NCBI GenBank assembly: GCA_020746835.1
Contig: JAGPNK010000010.1
Location: 1,426,001 to 1,490,000 of the forward strand
Source: Stachybotrys elegans
Lineage: Eukaryota; Ascomycota; Sordariomycetes; Hypocreales; Stachybotryaceae
Direction of reading: 5' to 3'
DNA: 64,000 nucleotides
Shown: one piece after another, positions 35,096 through 46,317 of the stretch
Numbering within the stretch: the first letter of the stretch is position 1
Layout: every line of letters starts with the position of its first letter
Translations under genes and position numbers: made by a program
Notes under the pieces: generated by a model
The model's input: only the letters and a program-made list of their open reading frames with translations
Databases searched by the model: none
What the model was told of the DNA's origin: nothing

Positions 35096-35841
35096 CGTCC
35101 AACACTGGGGGTTACAGTACCCGGGAATAGAACGAGGAGTGTACGATGGGAACGGCCTTTATATATCATATACCTGCTTGATGGCGATATGCGCTGCCCG
35201 AGTATGGTTTCTATTAGGAAGCGAAAAGTACACGGCTCGGGGCGGCATACGGATTAAACATACACGAACAAGTAATAATTAAGTAATATACACGAAGGAA
35301 TTGGATTTTCAACCTCGTTAGATGACACACCCGTCATCAGACAGATTGTGCGAAAGCACGCAAGATGTGTTCATCCTATTGAAACGGGACGTGTCACTCG
35401 TGCTCTCAGCAAGTATATTAATATCCGAGAACCCAACTGTATTACACAAAAGTTAAGCCGGTCATTTTCGCCTCGATAACGTCCCGGGCTCGTGGCCCTA
35501 ATCCAAGCCGGGAAGTGTACCCTCCTCTTTGCGTAATACTGAACCCTGTCTTCGTCAGCGAGCTTTCGTCAGCCAGCGGGTCTCCGAGGCTCTGCGGGCG
35601 GTATCCGAGCATATTGTGAAGGATCACACAATGCTAGCGGCCGTTTCCTAGGCAGAAATCCCGAGCGATAAGACGAAGCTGTTGCTGACGCTATATGTGC
35701 CTTGTCATATCGCGAGGTTTGCGGGCGGGGTATAAAGGATGCGGGAGACGCGACTTCCAAGAGCGATCGACATAGCATTCGAAAGACATTCTCACTCTTA
35801 CTGTATACCTTTAGTTGTGTGAACTGTATAGAAGCATTATT
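35096..35841. other. Intergenic with promoter of the isochorismatase-like gene
   Basis: No gene is seen. The 3' end contains the TATA box at 35731. Confidence 0.6.
35731..35738 (+). promoter_or_regulatory. TATA box of the isochorismatase-like gene
   Basis: TATAAAGG in a GC-rich setting, about 110 bp before the start codon at 35842. Confidence 0.6.
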
Positions 35842-36473
35842 ATGGCTACTACCTTGTCATATCGCCAGATAATTGGCCTCGAGGCCTCAACTCCCACCAC
35901 GCAGGACTCGACGCTCCTTATCATCGACGCGCAAAACATCATCGCCTCAGGACCAATGCCAGCCCGTGATGTGGAAAAGCCCCGCGCCGCTATCGCTGCA
36001 CTGCTGCAGAAATACCGAGCTGCCAAGGGCAAGGTTGTACACGTTATCCACGACACGTCTGCGTGGCCGATTCCGCCGGAGGAAGGGCTCGAGTTTGAGG
36101 AGCTGACGCCGATCGAGGGCGAGGTCAAGATACCGCCCAAGAAGTTTACAAACTCCTTTACTGGGACGGGCCTAGCCGAGGAGCTCGAGAAGCTGGGCAA
36201 CAAGAAGCTTGTCATTGTTGGGTTCATGGTATGTTGTGGCACAGCGGGGGTCGATGAGCGTTTGTGTGCTAACATGCGTGCTTACAGGCTCATATCTGCG
36301 TGTCAACGACGGCTCGGCAGGCTTCGGAGCTTGGATATGATGTCGTGGTCGTGGAGGATGCTGTGGGCGATAGGGATATTCCCGGTGTTGACGCTGTTCA
36401 GCTTGTCAAGGTGATGCTGGCTGAGATTGGTGATTTTTACGGCACGGTTCTTCATAGCAGCAGCATCGCATGA
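35842..36473 (+). CDS. Isochorismatase-like cysteine hydrolase
   Basis: Two exons: 35842-36228 and 36288-36473, with a 59-bp intron (GTATGT...GCTAAC...TTACAG); 190 residues, the usual length. The fold signature is present: [11 protein letters not shown] (catalytic Asp), [31 protein letters not shown] (catalytic Lys region) and the nucleophile in [19 protein letters not shown] (Cys after the splice joint). Members hydrolyse isochorismate, nicotinamide, amides or related small molecules. No signal peptide is seen, so it is cytosolic. Which substrate applies is not visible. Some plant-pathogen members act on salicylate precursors but are secreted unconventionally; that is not claimed here. Confidence 0.9.
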
Positions 36474-37089
36474 GAGATCACCGGCAAAGATGTGGAGGGC
36501 TTGTCAGGCACATCGCGAGCAAGCAAAGACGTTTGCGCTGGACTCATGGGGAAAGACGGTGGGCGTTCGTGATAGCTAAGTAGCAAGGGGAAATCCACCA
36601 GGCATTATGTGCCACATAACGGAAGAAGAAATTGGAGTTCCAGTGAAAGGCAAAAATGTTATGTGCGAGAGAGGAGAAGGAATAAAAGGTCTGCTTGTTT
36701 AGCGGCTGTTTGCAGCTGTTTGCCCTTTGGGCTCTCAGGCCACACATATTTTCTCGCCCACCACACACGATTCAAAATTTGAACCTCCTTCCTGCATTCT
36801 TCTCCGTCCGCTGACATTTCTATCTCTGCACCTCTAACAAACATCAACGTTGGTCGTTTATGCAGCCCAGATCGCCTGCATCGGCTCTCTCATACCCTTA
36901 TCTATATCACAACGCACTACATCTCCGATCATCCTGATTTGCGGTTGGTGATCGGACTCCCACTTCATTCCGAGGCTTTCCAAGGCATGGCTCAAGGTAT
37001 ATTATGTCTATTGGCAAACAGTCCAAAGACTCATTCACTAACCCTATTCTTAGTCTTGGGTGCATAATACGACTGCTCCTACCGCGCCC
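36474..37089. other. Intergenic and probable 5' leader with intron
   Basis: Upstream DNA of the MYND gene. A good leader intron is visible at 36997-37053 (GTATAT...CTAACC...TTAG). The preceding ATGGCTCAAG would reach a stop within five codons after splicing, so it is read as untranslated. Confidence 0.5.
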
Positions 37090-38316
37090 ATGGCTTCCAC
37101 GATGGAGGTTGATTCCGAGCCCGATCATGTCGAACTCTGCATGTCATGCAACAATCCTGCTGTAGAACGTTGCGGGCAGTGCAAAGATGCCAAGTACTGC
37201 TCCAAAGGCTGTCAAACGCGTGACTGGCCTGTCCATAAGCTGCTGTGTTCATCCATGGCTCAGGCAGACTCGACAACACCCCATACGAAAAAATTCCGTG
37301 GCATCGTCTTCTCCAAGAGTAATGCAGGGGATTATACAGCACGCTTTATGTGGTGGGAGAAACATCCTCTATGTTATGTTTCTAGCATTGATCATCCCGT
37401 GGGTGAGATGTCCATTGTGTTTGATCCCATTCTTGGGAGAACACTAGACAATGCAATCCACATTGTTTATCGGAAGGTGGTGATACAAAGGGCATCACTC
37501 ACAGAGCGTCAATTGTGTAAGGCTTCAATCGAGTTCCCTGCTGAGTGGAACTCCACAGTTTTGGCTTACGGATCTATTGGCACGGCTCTGGGTACCGGCC
37601 AACCCAGAAGCCTGAACATGAATGATCTCCGTCATATTGCCAACCACTTCTTCTTTGAGCGTACTGAAGTGCCATCAGTGGACCAAATGCCATCGAGGGA
37701 ACTCATTACCAAGAGCCGAACATCAACCAAAGGACTTATATGGATCTACCATACGTCCGAATGTTGCGAAAAGCGAGGATCAGACTTCCTGCCCATCGAC
37801 GTGGTTCTCTCGGATCCCATCTTTGGCCAGCCCGCAGGACCTTCAGAAATCGCGAACCGCATTGGGCTCCCACTCCTTACACGCAACATATCGAAGCAAG
37901 ATAACGTGCAATTGGGCGCAGATACTCACAAAGACTGTACTCTTCAGAATTTCGATGCTGAATTCCTTACGCTTTGTTGTGATCCAGACGCCCCAGCAAA
38001 CCCAATAGCTGGGTCAAAAGGATGGGGTGATGCACCCGACCGTTGGGGGTATCTCTGCCGTGGTCCGATGATGGTCGTTCGGCAGGATAAGCAGCCTTTG
38101 GATCCAACCCATATGAAGGCTATTCTTGGCTACTGCAAGGATGAAATCAATAGCCTTATACGGGAAGGGGGATACGATTCTGAATGCCGCCTGGCAAAGC
38201 AGCAAAGGGCAGAAGCAATATCAAGAAGCTCGTTTTTGCTTTACTGGCACAAATTCAGCAACGAAAACAGAAAGGAATGCAGAGAGTTGGGACTCAAATC
38301 GCCCTACGATTTCTAG
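37090..38316 (+). CDS. MYND zinc-finger protein
   Basis: Single coding exon, 408 residues. The first ATG in the open frame is 37090. A probable 57-bp leader intron precedes it. The N-terminus holds one MYND finger: C17, C20, C28, C31, C37, C41, H49 and C53, with the usual spacing and the KYCSKGCQTRDWPVHKLLC core. MYND domains bind proline-rich partner peptides. The other 350 residues do not match a SET domain, so this is not a SMYD methyltransferase. They include repeated VLSDPIFGQ / VFDPILGR-like phrases and GWGDAPDRWGYLCRGPM, which recall uncharacterised fungal MYND proteins. Location and partners are unknown; there is no signal peptide. Confidence 0.85.
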   Translation: MASTMEVDSEPDHVELCMSCNNPAVERCGQCKDAKYCSKGCQTRDWPVHKLLCSSMAQADSTTPHTKKFRGIVFSKSNAGDYTARFMWWEKHPLCYVSSIDHPVGEMSIVFDPILGRTLDNAIHIVYRKVVIQRASLTERQLCKASIEFPAEWNSTVLAYGSIGTALGTGQPRSLNMNDLRHIANHFFFERTEVPSVDQMPSRELITKSRTSTKGLIWIYHTSECCEKRGSDFLPIDVVLSDPIFGQPAGPSEIANRIGLPLLTRNISKQDNVQLGADTHKDCTLQNFDAEFLTLCCDPDAPANPIAGSKGWGDAPDRWGYLCRGPMMVVRQDKQPLDPTHMKAILGYCKDEINSLIREGGYDSECRLAKQQRAEAISRSSFLLYWHKFSNENRKECRELGLKSPYDF

Positions 38317-39626
38317 ATGCCATCGTACCCGACGGCTCTGCTCCAGAAAGCTCTGGATGACTTCATGGCTGGTGGCACCGCCGCACCAGGAAGGCGGATG
38401 TAATTGCGGGTTGTTTGGGGTGAGGATCACTTGAGCTTCGGATTCGAGACACGGACGGTTTAATGAATGATCCAACTGAGGGTACTACAGCCATGGCAGT
38501 ATTGGGAATGGGGATATAAGGATGGGAATGGCTTTGTTTTTCAGCAGAATGAGATAATCTCAAATAATTCACCTTCGTACCACTGTCGATGATCGTGATG
38601 TGCATCCACTTCGCCTTATCTACCTCATGGTGCACAGAGGTATCGATGTATTCAGGACCGGAAGCATTGACCGCGATTTGTGCTAAGAATAGATCAATAC
38701 CTATCATCACTGACGATCGAAATGTCTCCAGAATGTCGCCGACAAGGTTGGAGGTCTCACTGCATGCAGATCAAATGTCGGCCAGCGTGCCATTGATAAT
38801 GGAGGCGAAGATCAGCCTTGGACATCCCGATACTACGTAGTCATCGTCAGTTTAATATTACGGCATGTTGCTGACCACCAGCTCATCCAAGCCTTGCGCA
38901 AGGCAAAGAAAAGAAAAATCATCATACGTGAACCATCAGGTCGTCCGGTATCTTGCAGAGAGTGGAGTGTTCCAAGATGGCCAACATAAGCATCGCCTGT
39001 CGGATTTATCAGTGCCACACTGCCAACCCATAACTCCGAGATTATTTAGACCACAAGCCACGGGCACCCCTCTGCTGACCATGACCGGCCAAACACTCCG
39101 TTGCAACAGGGGCAGAAACCCTTGCATGTACTCCATGCAGTACACTCATTCCTCCGGAACCATACCACCCCATCCTCTTCCTTGTCCATGCCACATGGAA
39201 AAATCAGGTACGTTGCATCAGATGAGCCCTCTCAGCCCTGCATCAGCCAGCTGAAGCGATGGTGGGCCATTCAGTAGTCAGCTTCCAGAAGTCGCGTGGC
39301 TTCGACCCAAGGTCTTGGTGCTGTCTTGGGTTCGGCGATATGCGGACTGTGCCGTGCGAGAACCCAGCCGAAGCAGGCCATCGGGCCATTCTTGGCCTGC
39401 AACCAATGTTGAGCCGTGCTGACTATTGACCTCGACCCTGCCCATCATCTAGCGTAATAATGGTATCCGCGTCCAGGCACCATGTAAATAAATGAGCGTG
39501 CCTTCCTGCGATCTGTCGTCGCATTTTGAGCCGAATAGAGACGTTGCCGACTCGTTTTCTTTGTACTTCACTGTGATAGCTTTCTGGCGTTTGCTTTTCG
39601 TTCCTCTCCTCGTCACACCGGTCAAG
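38317..39626. other. Intergenic with a possible minus-strand gene relic
   Basis: No intact gene. A minus-strand relic is described at 38566-38992. The rest is ordinary sequence leading to the multicopper oxidase gene. Confidence 0.5.
38566..38992 (-). pseudogene. Possible decayed gene fragment, unknown
   Basis: On the minus strand a protein-like stretch reads ...NLVGDILETFRSSVMI then GIDLFLAQIAVNASGPEYID, down to ITIIDSGTK. In the same frame, upstream of a TGA near 38768, comes VVSGCPRLIFASIINGTLAD. Further upstream another frame gives MLAILEHSTLCKIPDDLMVH before a possible GTATGA donor. The pieces cannot be joined into one open product. A TGA in place of CGA would fit mutational decay. The family is not recognised. 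Confidence 0.3.
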
Positions 39627-41565
39627 ATGATAGCCAGGTGCATTGGGCTCGTGGCACTAAGCCAGAGCATCTTCAGCCATGTCCTGGCATCTCCCACCAA
39701 GCACACCGGCCCGGTGAGGCGTCAATCGCCTTCCCTCAGCCCGGCGCTTCCCCTTTACGATCAGCCCTTGCCTATACCTCCAGTAAAGGAGCCAAAAATG
39801 TAATGATGCCTACTACTATGCCCCGATGTTCAAGACTAACATCCCAGGATCATTACCAACCCCACGACGGGGGAGGATATCCTATACTACGAGGTTGAGA
39901 TCAGACCATTCACAAAGAGCATCTACGGTAGCGGTAACACCTCTCTTGTTGGGTATGACGGCATCGCCCCAGGCCCTACCTTTTTGGTAGAGAGGGGACA
40001 GGAGACTGTCGTCAGATTCATCAACAACTCGCCCTCAGGAAACTCTGTGCATCTCCATGGCTCCCCGTCCCGAGCCCCCTTTGATGGTTGGGCAGAGGAC
40101 ATCACAGAGCCCGGAGAGTACAAGGACTACTACTACCCCAACCAGCAATCTGCAAGGACGCTTTGGTACCATGACCATGCAATGCGACGAGTAAGACTCC
40201 CTCCCAAAGCGAAAAGTTCTCGGTGTAACTGTTTTATAGACAGCCGAGGATGTGTACATGGGCCAGGCTGGCATGTATATTCTCCACGACCCGGCCGAGG
40301 ATGCACTCAACCTTCCCAGTGGCTATGGGGAGTACGACATCCCGTTGATTATTTCATCCAAGCAGTACAATGATGACGGAACTCTCTTCTCCACCGAGGG
40401 CAACACTGACAGCGTCTGGGGAGATGTTATCCATGTGGTGAGTTCCCTCATTCGAATCCCTTGCATTCCGTTTCTGACGTGCATAGAACGGTCAACCGTG
40501 GCCCTACATGGAAGTCGAGCCACGGAAATACCGACTCCGGCTGCTCAACGCTGCCGTCTCGCGTTCATTCGGCCTGTACTTTGCCACTGAAGCACGCAAC
40601 ACCACAAGGATTCCTTACGACGTCATTGCCTCGGACGCGGGCCTGCTCAGCAGTCCTGCGGAAACGACGCAGCTCGTACGCTACCCAATCCCTCCCAGTC
40701 CGACTAACAGCTGACATTGCCCACAGTATCTTTCAAACGGAGAGCGCTATGAACTTGTCTTTGACTTTTCGGAATACGCTGGCCAGAATGTCGATCTTTT
40801 GAACATTGCCCGCAGCGTTGGTGGCATTGGCGTTGATCCCGACTACGCCAACACCAACAAGGTGATGCGTTTCAGGGTCAGTCCCAACCCACCCCAAGAA
40901 GAGGACACCTCCGAGGTGCCTTCTGAGCTCCGTGAAGTTCCATTCCCAACCCCCGATACCACTGTCGATCACGTGTTTCGCTTTGCGAGAACCAACGGCA
41001 TCTGGACCATCAATGGTGTGCGCTTCTCCGACGTGGCCAACCGTCTGCTGGCCAACGTCCCGAGGGGCACCGTGCAGAGGTGGCAGCTTGAGAACAACAA
41101 TGGAGGATGGTCACATCCAATACATCTGCATCTTGTGGACTTTAGGATTGTTGCCCGTGGTGGTGCCCGCAGAGTCCTGCCTTACGAGTCTCAGGGTCTC
41201 AAAGATGTTGTGTGGCTGGGTGTTCGCGAGGTGGTGATAGTCGAGGCACACTACGCTCCTGTAAGGCAGCCCTCATCCAGGTGCAGAAAAATAACTAACG
41301 ATGTGAACAGTATCCGGGTGTCTACATGTTTCATTGTCACAATCTTATCCATGAGGATTTTGATATGATGGCGTCATTCAACACGACTGTTTTGCCTGAA
41401 TATGGCTACAATGCCAGCAGCTTCATCGACCCCATGGAGGACCTGTGGAGGGCCCGGCCTTTTACCTTGAGCGATTTCAGCTCGGGTGCAGGCGAGTTCA
41501 GCGAGAGCGCAATCACTCAGCGTATCCAGTTTATGGCCAGTTATGAGCCATACCAGACGCAGTGA
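39627..41565 (+). CDS. Secreted multicopper oxidase, bilirubin-oxidase-like
   Basis: Six exons: 39627-39799, 39848-40190, 40240-40437, 40487-40675, 40727-41260 and 41311-41565; introns of 48, 49, 49, 51 and 50 bp; 563 residues. Signal peptide MIARCIGLVALSQSIFSHVLAS, then a basic site VRRQ that may end a propeptide. Copper motifs: SVHLHGSPSRAPFDGW (first HxHG), TLWYHDHAMRR, HPIHLHLVDF and FHCHNLIHEDFDMM, which supplies the type 1 Cys-His and the axial Met. All four blocks are present, so the enzyme should be active. HCHNLIHED..MM and the overall length match bilirubin oxidase/CotA-like enzymes more than classical laccases. It oxidises phenols, pigments or metals with reduction of O2 to water. 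Convergent with the DUF3176 gene, 226 bp apart. Confidence 0.93.
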
Positions 41566-41791
41566 TGAATAGACATACAAGTATCCTTCGCAGGATGTTG
41601 AAGAATTGATGTATATGTAAAATTTCCTTCTCTTTAGCTTAATAAAAGTACGACATTTCAGATCAAGAGCTTATATCGTATCAGTCGAACCGAGGTTGAA
41701 GAATTTGAGCGTAGTTACGGGGACCCCAATAGGAATAATGATGATGAGCGACTGTGGTAAGGCAAGGTTTCTGTGCTCGTAGAGCCATCCA

Positions 41792-44008
41792 CTACTTTGC
41801 CTCCCTGACACTCTCCTGGGAGACACGTGTCCCATTTCCGTCGGTCTGCAATCCTTCACTCTCTGGCTGCAAAGTCCATCCAGCCTGACCAGCCCGAAGT
41901 CTGCCCTTGACACGCTCATCCAGCTCCTGTCGCAGCCCGGGAGTGACGACCCCGCAACTATCAGAAGGGGAAGAACTCAGTGCTCTATAGTCTATGGCAA
42001 AGAGGCTCGCGAGCTCACAGCTCTTGACCACGTCAACCCCTAGGCTTGCCGTCTGCAAGATGACGACAGCTAGGAACATGATGCTCAGAAAGATCTGACA
42101 GGCGAGGAAGGACAGCCACGCCCATTCGACTTTTATAAACACGACGGGTGCAAAGGGTTTCCCTTCCACCTGTTCGCCGTACTGCCGCCGCCTAAAAAAT
42201 TGAATTAGCATTCCTCCAAATGACAAGGTTCGCTGCAGGTATGCCGAGGGGTCTTTACAAGGATGACATTGCCGTCGCAACCGAATCTCCTAGCTCTGCT
42301 GCATTCTGCCAGATTCTGGCACCCGTGTGCGCCGGCAGCATGCTTGAACTGTCTGGGTATTGGCGCAGGCCGTATTGCAACTGTTCCATGATGTGCCACG
42401 ACACAAGAGAGTCTTTGGACCCCCCAGTCCGCTCCCCAATAAAGTCGGATGAGAAATCGAAGTGAAAGCGAGATTCGTTCCACCGCACGGTAAACTCTTC
42501 TGCTCCATCCTCGGAACTGAGGACCGTGTATAGTCGATCTGAACGACTGGCATCTCCGCCCTTCCGTAGGATTTTGGTATATCGAGATAACTCAGTCTCC
42601 CACAGACCATTTTTGATGTGAAAACTGTGCCTCTGCACGCAGAAGTGCCAGACCATCTCCAGTGCGTGGTGCTTGGTCGCATTCCAGTTGTCCAACTCCT
42701 GAATGATGATGACGAAGTGCAAGAGAGCCACATCGAGCGCGTCCGAGCCGTTCTGGAAGCCGAAAGTCCTTCTAGCACCCGGCAAAGTGATGTTCATGGC
42801 GAGCGCGGTGCCATCCTCGTAATATACCCGCTGTGACATGTTTTCTTCCGTGTACAAGTAATTGTCACTGGACAGCTCGGCCATCATTTGTCCCGCCCCA
42901 TTGTTCAGTGCCGCCGGTATTGTTGTGACGTTAAGGCGTTCGGAGACATTGCGCATGGACAAACATACCCCAAGGGAGTTAAAATCATCCCAGCGGCACT
43001 CAGTTGCCGTGCAGAGCGGCGCCTCGGACGGCCAGGCCCCGCTCCTATGCAGAAATACGGACCACAGCGCGGCGCGCCTAATATTGTGCTCAAAGTCTAT
43101 ATCTTCAAGTTAGTCCGGCCCGGGACCGTCATGTCATGAGGGGGTGTGGGAGACTACCGAGGTCTGTTGCCCTTTGGAGATTACCGGGCGTTGACAGCAG
43201 TCTGTACGTCGTTGCATTGTATGTGTTGTCCATGCTGGCCATGCGCGTCTCTAGGGCAATGGCAGACTGTGTAAAGGTCGACGTCACCAGACCTGTCGTC
43301 AGTATCAAAGCGGCAACGGTCGCGTAGAGGCTATTCATCAGTACTTCGTTAGAGGACAGGGGTGAGTAGGTCCTAGACTCACTGCCCCCGCGCCGTCAGC
43401 ATCATCCTCAGGCTTCCCCAGGGCCCGCGGCTCGCCTGGTTAAATACCTCAATGTCCCCCAGTGAGCGCGTCTCCTGGGCCATCCAGTTCCATTTCAGCT
43501 GCGAAATGCCCTCACTGACGGGCACAATGGTCGCGGCTCGGCAGACGGTCGACAGTAGCGCGACAACCGTGTTGACTGTAAGGCTGCCGTACCAGTTGGG
43601 CAGCGGCTTGTTGTTGCGCCAGGCCAAGACGGCGACGATGCTGCAGAAGAGAAAGATGCTCGCGACACACCAGAGTATCTCGGGATACCATTGCCAAACC
43701 TGATGCAGTCGCGCCCCCGGCTCTGGATCGCCGTCACCGTCGCTGTTGCGGCCGCTGATCTCCTTCACCGCCACCGCTCCATTATTCTTTGCCAGCAAAA
43801 CCTGCTGCAATGTTGGCGAAGCCTCAGGAAGTCGCAGTCCGTTATCCCTGTCGGTGACGAAGATGCCGCCGTCAGTAGAAAGTAGCCGCTTTCTTCGGAC
43901 AAGATGCTCGCGCTGGGGCTCTGGAAAGGCATCCGAGGACTCCATCTCCAGCGTCACTGGAGGTGGAAGGGAACGAAGGGCTCGGATGGTGCGGGGATAA
44001 ATACACAT
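41792..44008 (-). CDS. DUF3176 integral membrane protein
   Basis: Four exons: 44008-43383, 43330-43158, 43096-42259 and 42191-41792; introns of 52, 61 and 67 bp; 678 residues from the first ATG. An internal Met at 43945 (residue 22) has better context and may be the true start. Features of the fungal DUF3176 family: WYPEILWCVASIFLFCSIVA (TM1), NNKPLPNWYGSLTVNTVVAL (TM2), ISQLKWNWMAQETRSLGDIE, NQASRGPWGSL and LYATVAALILTTGLVTSTFT (TM3). A large extracytoplasmic part with many NxS/T sites (NVSERLNVTTIP, NITLPG, NGSDALD) comes next, then a last span (WAWLSFLACQIFLSIMFLAV) and a polar tail. Function of the family is unknown; plasma-membrane location is inferred. Confidence 0.88.
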
Positions 44009-44593
44009 ATATCTGTCTTTTTTGGATTATTGCTTCATGTTCAGGGGCGAGCGACCAACCAAAGCAGTCACGGTGGATGTTTTAGCATGCGATTGAATCC
44101 TACGAAGGACATGTGTGCAGTTTGTCTGTATTTTGGAAGCGAAGTGACACTTGCCAGGGGAGCCCTGTATGTGGGAATTCCCAATGCTGCGCCTCAGTGG
44201 GATCGAGGATTGGCTTTGAGGGGGCCCTTTCTGACGATACAGACGATATCAAACCAATATGACAGTTGGCAGAAATGTTTGTGGGAGTTGGGGCTGCGGT
44301 CATGGGGATGCAAAGAGGAGCCTTGTGTTGGTCTCGCATAAGCCACGTCCCCCCCAGATCACCATTAGACAAAGGCATGGCCAAGATGAAGGTTCGTAGA
44401 CAAGAACAAAGTTCAAAAGAAATCTATCGCTTTTGTCTAGGAAGAAATTCCATGTCCAAACACAAAGCCCGGAGCTCGTCCACCTAGGATAAGTACTCAA
44501 ATAATATCCAACTCCGCTAAAATCAGTCTAGTATGCTCAAATACGCTTTCATGAAAAGAGAATTGTGGCTTCAACCCAATCCCCTTGATCCAT
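44009..44593. other. Intergenic, about 0.6 kb
   Basis: Upstream DNA of the DUF3176 gene and 3' flank of the FAD oxidase gene. Nothing is seen. Confidence 0.6.
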
Positions 44594-46317
44594 CTACTCC
44601 TTCAGCTCCTGGTTGACCGGCTGCGGGTTGTAGCTGGTGGGCAGGGCGTGGTGGAAGCGGAAGACGTTGTCAGGGTCCCATTCGGCCTTGAGGCCCGCCA
44701 GGCGCGGCAGCTTGTGGGCGCCGTAAATCTCCTCAAGGGTCTCGTCGCCCTGGGCAGTGTTGACGTAGACGGCGAGGTGGCCGTAGCCCGAGGTCGCGGC
44801 ATAGTCCTCACGGATCTCACGGCCAAGCTGGTGGGCGGCGGCCTCAGTGACGGTGTCACCGGGAGGGAAAGTGAAGAGAACATATCTGCTTCTGTTAATA
44901 CTAATACGTCTAAGGAGTGAGATGGAAGCTTACTGATAGGCTGAGGCATCGCGCCACGGGTAGGCAGTTGACTCCTCAGGGATAGCGAGGGTAGCCTCGT
45001 TACCGGCACGCTGGTAAGTAGCAGAGGTCATGCGGCCAGCAGGGTAGTCCTGGTAGAACTTGGCCATCTTGTCGAAGCTGCGGATCATGGAGGGAACGGA
45101 AATGTTCTTCATGACGGAGCCATAGGGGGTGTGAACGAGACCGGGCAGGCAGTTGAGGCCGTCAGAGCCAAGGAGGGCAGTCTGGTAGACGCGAGACCAG
45201 GAGACGACGCTCTCAGCAGTGAAGAAGGGGTTCAGGGCGTAGATGGGCTCGAGCAGAGCCATTCCCTCGTCACGGGGGCCGAAGAAGAGGAAGTTGCCGA
45301 CGACAATGGGCTGGCAGACATTAGCAGGCAGTTCATTACTGCACATGAGGTTGGAAACTTACAGCGTTGAGGGTGGCGTTCCAGAGAGTGACGGAAACGT
45401 GAGACAGGTTGGGAGGCTGGCGAGCAATCAGGGCCTCGATGGCGTGGTAGTAAGAGACGTTGGTCTCAGCGGGGAAGGCAATGTCGACAATGAGGATCTC
45501 GTCGTTGTTGGTCTGGGGGTGCAGCTGGTAGGTAGCCTCGGTGATGATGCCGAAGTTGGCACCGGCGCCACGGATGCCCCAGAAGAGGTCGGGGTTAGAC
45601 TCAGCAGAGGCGACGACAACCTCGCCACGGGCAGTGACGAGGCGAACGGACAGGAGAGAGTCGAGGACGAGGCCGTGGACACCCTGCCAGTGGTTGGCAC
45701 CGGCGCCAATGGTGACACCGACAAGTCCGGGGCACGAGCAGCCGCCAACCTCTGCACAAATTGTTAGCTACGGCAGGTCTGAGTCTAGGGGCCTGTTGAC
45801 GTACGCATCTCGAAGCCGGCTTCGTTAACAGGACCGATGATCTGGTTCATGCGGACGCCGCCGCCGACGGTGAGAGTAGCGGCCTCGCTGTCGACAACCA
45901 CGGAGTCGAGCTGGCTAAGATCAATGGACAGACCACGGTCCATGGCGTCCATGGTGCTTCCGTAGCCATGACGGCCACCGGTAGCAAGGAACTCAATCTT
46001 GTGCTCACGAGAGAGTTTGACCTGAGCTTGTTAGCACTCGAGATGCACATGGAGTTGCAGCGTCCTTTGCGACTTACAGCTTGGACAACATCAGCCTCCG
46101 TGGCGGGGCTGATGGCAGCGGAAAAGGTAGGGCCCTTGTAAGGGCTCCATCGCTCGGTAACAGCAGCGAAGTGGTCCTCGTCAGGGAAGCTGATGGTGGT
46201 CTCGGCCGACCACTGGTTGTCGGCCGATGTGAGGACGCCTCGAAGGTCGACGAACTGGCTTGCGGAGCACTGGGAAGCCAGGAGGCCCAATGCCACGGCG
46301 CTGCGAAGAAGACCCAT
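44594..46317 (-). CDS. Secreted FAD-linked oxidoreductase (PCMH/BBE type)
   Basis: Five exons: 46317-46078, 46021-45805, 45751-45363, 45310-44934 and 44885-44594; introns of 56, 53, 52 and 48 bp; 504 residues. Signal peptide MGLLRSAVALGLLASQCSAS. The FAD-binding PCMH domain spans about residues 50-230: PATEADVVQAVK, EFLATGGRHGYGST (His for covalent 8-alpha FAD attachment), TVGGGVRMNQI, VGGCSCPGLVGVTIGAG and GIRGAGANFGI. The C-terminal berberine-bridge motif is NVFRFHHALPTSYNP. The enzyme oxidises a sugar or other alcohol and passes electrons to O2 (H2O2) or another acceptor; similar enzymes are CAZy AA7 or pathway oxidases. The last intron has two possible acceptors 6 nt apart (AACAG/AAGCAG), giving 504 or 506 residues. 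Confidence 0.9.

Noticed and set aside
36987..37089. Upstream coding exon for the MYND gene starting at ATG 36987
   Set aside because: Splicing at 36997-37053 would put the short reading frame into a stop within five codons.
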